NCBI GenBank assembly: GCA_964647785.1
Contig: CAZYJD010000067.1
Location: 1-11,034 of the forward strand
Source of the DNA: CAZYJD01 sp964647785
GTDB taxonomy: Bacteria; Bacteroidota; Bacteroidia; NS11-12g; UBA9320
Reading direction: 5' to 3'
DNA length: 11,034 nt
In this document: one piece after another, positions 6,588-11,034 of the stretch
Layout of the letters: each line of letters begins with the position of its first letter
Position numbering within the stretch: the stretch's first letter is position 1
Position numbers and translations under genes: made by a program
The notes under the pieces: model-generated
Told to the model about the DNA's origin: nothing
The model's database searches: none
Seen by the model: the letters and a program-made list of their open reading frames with translations, nothing else

Positions 6588-8237
6588 ATGAAAAAACTCA
6601 TTTATACCGCCACATTCTTGGCTGTATTTGGTATCAGTCAAGCACAGGAAGTTACCTCGTTTGCAGGACAAGAAAACAGCGATCCTTACAGCAACTTCGA
6701 CAACACCACAGCTGATGCAGCGAATGCATACTTTTTCGATCCCGAAGGGCTGGCATTTGATCCCAACGGAAATCTGTACATCACTGAGAGGAACAAAGTA
6801 CGTTTGATGATCGGCGATAAAGTTTATAACCGCAGTGGCTATGTGGGCAATCCTTCTTTCTCACAAGGCTTTGCGGATGGAGCCAATACTGCAGCGCGTT
6901 ATTACGCGCCCACCGGCATTGTTTGTGCATCCAATGGCGAGGCCTATGTTGTCGACAGTGAAAATCATGCCATTAGAAAGTTGAGTGCGTTTACTTCCAT
7001 AGGAGTGGTGCAGCAAGCAAGCACCTTCGCGGGTGCGAAAACAACCGGTCAGGTTGGCGGTGTAGGTACCCCGGGCGATGCAAACGGAAATGGCACCAAT
7101 GCTCGATTTAACATCCCCAAAGGCATTGCAATGGATGCCACCGGCACCATGTATGTAACCGATTGGTACAACAGCATTGTTCGCAAAGTAGATGCAAGCG
7201 GCAACGTTACCACAATTGCGGGTAACAGCGGCGTTCAAGGAAGCAAAGATGGACAAGGCACAGGTGCGGAATTCAACAGCCCTTATGGCGTGGTGGTTCT
7301 AGATAATCAAAACATACTCGTTACCGATCAGGTAAATTGTAACATTAGAAAGATCAATACTGTGAATGGAACGGTAACCACCTTGACAGGAAAGTCAGGA
7401 ACCAGCCGACATAAGGATGGAACATTGGCTGAGGCCACCTTCATTCAACCAAAAGGCATTGCCATACTCGATGGGTTGATTTATGTATGCGACTACACTA
7501 GCATCCGCGTCATTGATCTCAGTGCCGGAACGGTTTCAACCTTGGCCGGTAACCCCGCCGTGCAAGGCAATGTAAATGGCAACGGTAGCAGTGCTCGCTT
7601 TGGCCACCTCGCTGGTATTACTGTTTTGGATGATGCCCTCTATGTAACGGATGTTGAGTACCATGTAATCAAGAAAGTAACCATAGACAACCTCACCCCT
7701 AGAGCGAATTTTTCTGCAAGCAAACAAAACCTTCTGATCAATGAGCAAACAGTTCTTACCGATGAATCGGCTGGGAAATTACCCCTCACCTATCAATGGA
7801 GTATTTTGAGAAGTGGTGGTGCGGGAAATTATACTTTGATTAGTGGCGATGAAACATCTGAAAGTCTCACCCTGAGTTTTCCTACCACAGGTTTTTACGA
7901 TGTAGAATTGACTGTGAGCAATGACTATGGACAAAGCACCCTCAAGAAAGAAGGTTTCTTCAGTGTTTCTACCACCGGAAGCGTTGCAGAAAATGAAAGC
8001 AATCATATCAAGTTATGGCCAGTTCCGGCAGGTGAGTCGATTTACTTGGAAATGGATATTCCTTTAAGTGGAGCAGTTCAGATTGAGGTTTATGATTTGC
8101 AAGGAAGATTGGTTGATCAAAATTCATTTGATATGATGCCTCAATCTTTGGAAATACAATCCCTCAAAAGCGGACAATATTTCCTCGTGATTAAAGCCGA
8201 TGACTTCCGGGGCTATCGAAAATTCAGCAAAATCTAA
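6588..8237 (+). CDS. Secreted NHL-repeat beta-propeller protein with PKD-like domain and T9SS sorting domain
   Basis: A 549-residue exported protein. Residues 1-20 form a signal peptide (MKKLIYTATF start, cleavage near QAQ/E). Six NHL-type blades follow, each with a hydrophobic YV(T/V)D-type strand: about 51-75, 107-133, 176-202, 231-257, 287-311 and 341-364. Most are preceded by a DGxGTxAxFxxPxG-type turn, for example 221-234. Residues about 371-460 look like a PKD/Ig-like domain (PRANFSASKQ, LTYQWSIL, GFYDVELTVSNDYG). Residues about 473-549 are a type A T9SS C-terminal sorting domain (KLWPVPAGESIYLEM, IEVYDLQGRLVD, LKSGQYFLVIKADD). It should pass the outer membrane by T9SS and be released or surface-attached. 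NHL propellers usually bind proteins, glycans or RNA; the ligand here is unknown. It may be co-transcribed with purC (11-base gap) and is followed by a strong terminator. Confidence 0.93.
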   Translation: MKKLIYTATFLAVFGISQAQEVTSFAGQENSDPYSNFDNTTADAANAYFFDPEGLAFDPNGNLYITERNKVRLMIGDKVYNRSGYVGNPSFSQGFADGANTAARYYAPTGIVCASNGEAYVVDSENHAIRKLSAFTSIGVVQQASTFAGAKTTGQVGGVGTPGDANGNGTNARFNIPKGIAMDATGTMYVTDWYNSIVRKVDASGNVTTIAGNSGVQGSKDGQGTGAEFNSPYGVVVLDNQNILVTDQVNCNIRKINTVNGTVTTLTGKSGTSRHKDGTLAEATFIQPKGIAILDGLIYVCDYTSIRVIDLSAGTVSTLAGNPAVQGNVNGNGSSARFGHLAGITVLDDALYVTDVEYHVIKKVTIDNLTPRANFSASKQNLLINEQTVLTDESAGKLPLTYQWSILRSGGAGNYTLISGDETSESLTLSFPTTGFYDVELTVSNDYGQSTLKKEGFFSVSTTGSVAENESNHIKLWPVPAGESIYLEMDIPLSGAVQIEVYDLQGRLVDQNSFDMMPQSLEIQSLKSGQYFLVIKADDFRGYRKFSKI

Positions 8238-8252
8238 ATAAAACCTATAGAT

Positions 8253-8282
8253 AAAAAAGCGGGCCATGGCCCGCTTTTTTTT
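8253..8282. terminator. Bidirectional intrinsic terminator between convergent genes
   Basis: Bases 8259-8274 are a perfect 16-base palindrome, GCGGGCCATGGCCCGC, flanked by A6 on the left and T8 on the right. The inverted repeat is therefore exact over 28 bases, and each strand gives a GC-rich stem followed by a U tract. It lies 15 bases after the propeller gene stop (8237) and about 40 bases before the lipoprotein stop (8322), so it can end transcripts from both directions. The remaining bases between the genes (8283-8321) show nothing notable. Confidence 0.92.
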
Positions 8283-8321
8283 GCTTGATATTTTCTTAGA
8301 CTGATTGATTAAATATCGTAT

Positions 8322-9344
8322 TTACTCGCTTTCAAATAGAAAACCGTTGCTAGCCACCCCACTTGTAAAGCTTTTCTTCCATTGTCCCGATGCATCATAT
8401 ATATGCACATCTGAGGCCATTTGAAAATCTTTGGCATCAGACACATACACATCATTTGTTTTTGGATCAATTTCCAAGCCATAGGCCGATGAGATCTCAT
8501 CAGAAAATGAACGGAAATTGTTTCCTGCTTCATCCCCCACATAAACCTTCCCTCCCATCAAGAAATACACGCTTCCGTTGTGAAACCTCAATTTAGACGG
8601 ATACGACCCATCGAGCTCCTGTTTTTGACCAACAGTTTTCGAAATGGGATCCACCCTACATACAGCCGGCTTGATGTTATTGGTTGAATTTCCGGAGCAA
8701 AGCACCCAAAGGTTGCCCACTTCATCCTTTGTCAATTCCTGCGTTCCTACAGCAACTTCAATGCTATCGATGATTTTATTGCTGGATGGATCAATTTTGT
8801 ATATGAAGGAAGATGAAGGACGCGCAAACCAAACCTGACCGTCATCGTCTGCCAGTATGCCTTCGGTCCAACCGCTCACTGCTATCGAATCGGTTATTCG
8901 GCCGGCATTTAAATCCACCACCCAAATAAAATTGCTGAACAAATCGCTTACATAAGCTGTGTTAGTAAGAATTGCCATATATCTCGGAGAGGTCATGCCT
9001 GATATGGTCGAAACAGAATTGAGATCGGCATCAGTAATTTCCATTTTACCGCTGTTGTTCACCACCCAGCAGAGCTTTTCATTCCACTTTTGTACACTTT
9101 GCAGCACGTCCCCCAATGGTCGATTGTTTTTCTGAAAAAAACGACCCGAAATTAGCTGATTGCTCTCGGGATCATAAATATCTATGCTTGCATTTCCTTT
9201 TTGAAAGCCCCCCTCGTTGAGGACGTAAATGGTTCTACCTTCAATATCCTCTATAAGGTCGTCTTCAGAGCTTTCTGAGCAGGAAGTGAATACACCGGCC
9301 AGGAATAGAGGCCACAAAAAGAGCAGGTCATTTAATTTTCTCAT
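8322..9344 (-). CDS. Surface beta-propeller lipoprotein, YncE/DUF5074-like (BtuG-like candidate)
   Basis: A 340-residue lipoprotein. The N terminus is a lipoprotein signal ending FTSC with lipidated Cys22, followed by the acidic stretch SESSEDD, which could act as a surface-export signal as in other Bacteroidota lipoproteins. From about residue 38 it shows repeated propeller strands: TIYVLNEGGFQKGNASIDIYDP (38-59), LCWVVNNSGKMEITDADL (91-108), AYVSDLFSNFIWVVDL (130-145), VWFARPSSSFIYKIDP (171-186), NLWVLCSGNS (211-220), VYFLMGGKVYVGD (259-271) and DVYVSDAKDF (298-307), about seven blades as in YncE. The opening YVLNEGGF is typical of DUF5074-like Bacteroidota proteins beside TonB-dependent receptors. 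The start overlaps the receptor gene by 17 bases. In Bacteroides, the similar lipoprotein BtuG captures corrinoids for BtuB; that role here is inferred from fold and context only. Confidence 0.85.
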   Translation of the reverse strand: MRKLNDLLFLWPLFLAGVFTSCSESSEDDLIEDIEGRTIYVLNEGGFQKGNASIDIYDPESNQLISGRFFQKNNRPLGDVLQSVQKWNEKLCWVVNNSGKMEITDADLNSVSTISGMTSPRYMAILTNTAYVSDLFSNFIWVVDLNAGRITDSIAVSGWTEGILADDDGQVWFARPSSSFIYKIDPSSNKIIDSIEVAVGTQELTKDEVGNLWVLCSGNSTNNIKPAVCRVDPISKTVGQKQELDGSYPSKLRFHNGSVYFLMGGKVYVGDEAGNNFRSFSDEISSAYGLEIDPKTNDVYVSDAKDFQMASDVHIYDASGQWKKSFTSGVASNGFLFESE

Positions 9345-11034
9345 GTTGGTTTTTATGTTTATGGTTTAATAATTGAATTTGCGTGTGAACTGAAATTTGT
9401 CTCCCCGGCATGGGATAATAGGCCATGATTTCATAAGATCGGTTGAAGATATTCATGCAACTGAGCCCAATATTCCAATGGGGTGCATTTCTCATCAACA
9501 CCATATGATGCAGCCCAAAAGCTTCGAGCTGTCGAGCGCTGGAAGGCGATACAAATCGTGCTGACTGGTAATTGAAGCGATATTTAAAGAGCCATACATT
9601 TTTGCGCGCTTCTAACCCCGTGCCTATTAAATGTATAGGTGCATAAATGTTTTGTTTACCTCGAATGAGTGCCTTGGTCATTGGTTCATTATCGCTTTGC
9701 ACAGATCGATTGAATTGCCAACTGCCACTCCATTTTAACTGCGTGTACGGTTTGTTCAACAGCTCATACGAAACCATTTGCTCGGTGCCCGCTGAATAAA
9801 TTAGGCCCTGATTTACCGGCGACCACCAATTACCGCTATTCGAAGGAAGCCAAACAATCATATCCCTCACGCGGTAGGCATACGCACGACTGCGCAAACT
9901 CCAATTCAGGTGTTCAAGGTCGTAACCAATCTCCGTACGCCATGCGTGTTCCGGCAGAAGATTTGGATTGCCACCAGGCGACCAAAAACGATCATTTAGT
10001 GTAGGTATCCTGTAGTTTTTATTGATGTGCCCATGCAATTGATGCATTCCCTTACCTGCTCTCCACCTTCTTCTGCAATCCAGTCCGGGGAGAAAAAGCT
10101 CCACCCGGTTGAGACCATATAGGAGTTGATTGCTCAAACGAAAGTCCCATTTGTTCTTGTGATGTTTCCAGCTCAGATTAAAAAAGCCTTGGTGCATATT
10201 CCTCTTACCTCCATAGCCAGAAACCTCTGCAAATGCCGAATGATGCTGCACAACAAACAGCATGCTATTTTGATCACCCATTGGCAATTCACCTTCAACT
10301 CTTTGAATGCAGTTGTTGGCAATATTCGTGTCATTCATTCCTTTAGGTAAATCTTGAAACACGATTTGTTCACGCGTGAAAGCCGTGCGGGTTAGCCAGT
10401 GAAGTTTTCCTGCAGTACCATTGAAAATCAAGGCAGTTCTGAGGTTTTGATCATGCTGCTCAGCAGTGGATGCACTTTCCAACATGTTTGCAGGCAGCAA
10501 GCGCTCATCTTTTTGCCACCATACATGCAGTTGCATGTGCAAATGTTTTTTCAAAAGGCTTTCATGGTGAAATTGCAAGGAAGTGGCATTTTGGTCTGCG
10601 TGGCTCAATTCTCTTTCAACAGGCATGTTAGACAAATAAGGATTGATGTATTTAAAAGCATTTCGATTGTTCATATGGGATGCATGCAACCGACTGCCCC
10701 CATGTTCATGTTTTTTAGAAAAGCTTATGCGACCGAGATGATTGCCGAAGGCCGATTTACGCATGAGCACCTCAAGCAGCGGTGCCATTGAAAAACCTTC
10801 ATCATCAAGAAAAATAGCACCGGTCATGACTCCACTGCCGTAATGCGATGAATTGCCACCTCTCATTAATCGGGTTTCCGCCTTACTGAGCGAAAGCAAC
10901 TGCAAATCGAGTAAACCATTCATGGAACTCTGCAATGGAATTCCATTCCAAATTACTGCGGTATGAGCTCCAGAAAGGCCGCGCAAAGCAGGAAGGCTCA
11001 AACCTGATACCCCATTCATTCTCAGAGGTAAAGC
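9328..11034 (-). CDS. TonB-dependent outer-membrane receptor (BtuB-like candidate), 5' end outside window
   Basis: The frame is open to the right edge. The five codons before the ATG at 11019 read ALPLR and continue into the plug-domain pattern LRMNGVSGLSLPALRGL, so the true start is off the window. The visible 568 residues hold most of the plug (SLPALRGLSGAHTAVIWNG, then PLQSSMNGLLDLQLL) and its conserved end GGNSSHYGSGVMTGAI. A 22-strand-type barrel with many aromatic strands follows, including a late segment YRIPTLNDRFWSPGGNPNLLPEHAW like the conserved extracellular loop region of this family. The last strand is RQISVHTQIQLL, followed by a 12-residue polar tail (NHKHKNQHEKIK) instead of the usual terminal aromatic residue. 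It imports a ligand with energy from TonB. The total length and the following propeller lipoprotein resemble corrinoid receptors; no SusD partner is present. The ligand is unproven. Confidence 0.92.
   Translation of the reverse strand, partial: ALPLRMNGVSGLSLPALRGLSGAHTAVIWNGIPLQSSMNGLLDLQLLSLSKAETRLMRGGNSSHYGSGVMTGAIFLDDEGFSMAPLLEVLMRKSAFGNHLGRISFSKKHEHGGSRLHASHMNNRNAFKYINPYLSNMPVERELSHADQNATSLQFHHESLLKKHLHMQLHVWWQKDERLLPANMLESASTAEQHDQNLRTALIFNGTAGKLHWLTRTAFTREQIVFQDLPKGMNDTNIANNCIQRVEGELPMGDQNSMLFVVQHHSAFAEVSGYGGKRNMHQGFFNLSWKHHKNKWDFRLSNQLLYGLNRVELFLPGLDCRRRWRAGKGMHQLHGHINKNYRIPTLNDRFWSPGGNPNLLPEHAWRTEIGYDLEHLNWSLRSRAYAYRVRDMIVWLPSNSGNWWSPVNQGLIYSAGTEQMVSYELLNKPYTQLKWSGSWQFNRSVQSDNEPMTKALIRGKQNIYAPIHLIGTGLEARKNVWLFKYRFNYQSARFVSPSSARQLEAFGLHHMVLMRNAPHWNIGLSCMNIFNRSYEIMAYYPMPGRQISVHTQIQLLNHKHKNQHEKIK

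Noticed and set aside
6588..8237. Repeated GNGxxARF and YVTD segments as a DNA repeat or phase-variable element
   Set aside because: The similarity is at the protein level (NHL blades); the nucleotide copies are too diverged to be a recombining repeat.
10399..10791. Plus-strand frame of 130 codons inside the receptor gene
   Set aside because: Antisense to the barrel of the TonB-dependent receptor, with no start context or domain; a shadow frame.

Overview
The window looks like ordinary chromosome from a Bacteroidota bacterium, probably from the Flavobacteriales or a neighbouring order; the lineage is inferred. The evidence is a type IX secretion (T9SS) C-terminal sorting domain, a SusD-less TonB-dependent receptor paired with a beta-propeller lipoprotein, a LuxC-like acyl-CoA reductase of the kind common in this phylum, a free-standing TonB_C protein, and two copies of the Bacteroidota promoter -7 element TAnnTTTG in front of genes. 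Coding density is very high. No RNA genes, CRISPR arrays, insertion sequences, phage genes or integration scars were seen, and no stretch over 100 bases lacks a gene.

Layout. (1) Bases 1-786 (+): C-terminal part of a secreted di-heme cytochrome c peroxidase/MauG-type protein that enters from the left edge. (2) Bases 3609 down to 788 (-): a five-gene operon reading TonB_C-domain protein, ruvX, def, a UbiA-like membrane protein, then maf, joined by stop/start overlaps or gaps of 1-12 bases. It converges on the peroxidase gene with one base between the stop codons. (3) Bases 3665-8237 (+): a lysophospholipid/lipid A-type acyltransferase, overlapped by an acyl-CoA reductase, then purC with its own likely promoter, then a secreted NHL-propeller/PKD/T9SS protein 11 bases after purC. 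(4) A perfect palindromic bidirectional terminator at 8253-8282. (5) Bases 11034 down to 8322 (-): a TonB-dependent outer-membrane receptor (5' end outside the window) overlapped by a propeller lipoprotein. The pair has the same arrangement as the corrinoid receptor/surface lipoprotein pair BtuB-BtuG.

Most of this is housekeeping: translation (def), nucleotide hygiene (maf), RNA/DNA processing (ruvX) and purine synthesis (purC), mixed with envelope functions. The items that deserve a second look are the UbiA-family membrane protein that appears to have lost its first metal/diphosphate-binding Asp motif while keeping the fold and the gene neighbourhood; the BtuB/BtuG-like pair; and the overlapping acyltransferase/acyl-CoA reductase pair. 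I see no clearly new defence, mobile or regulatory system here.
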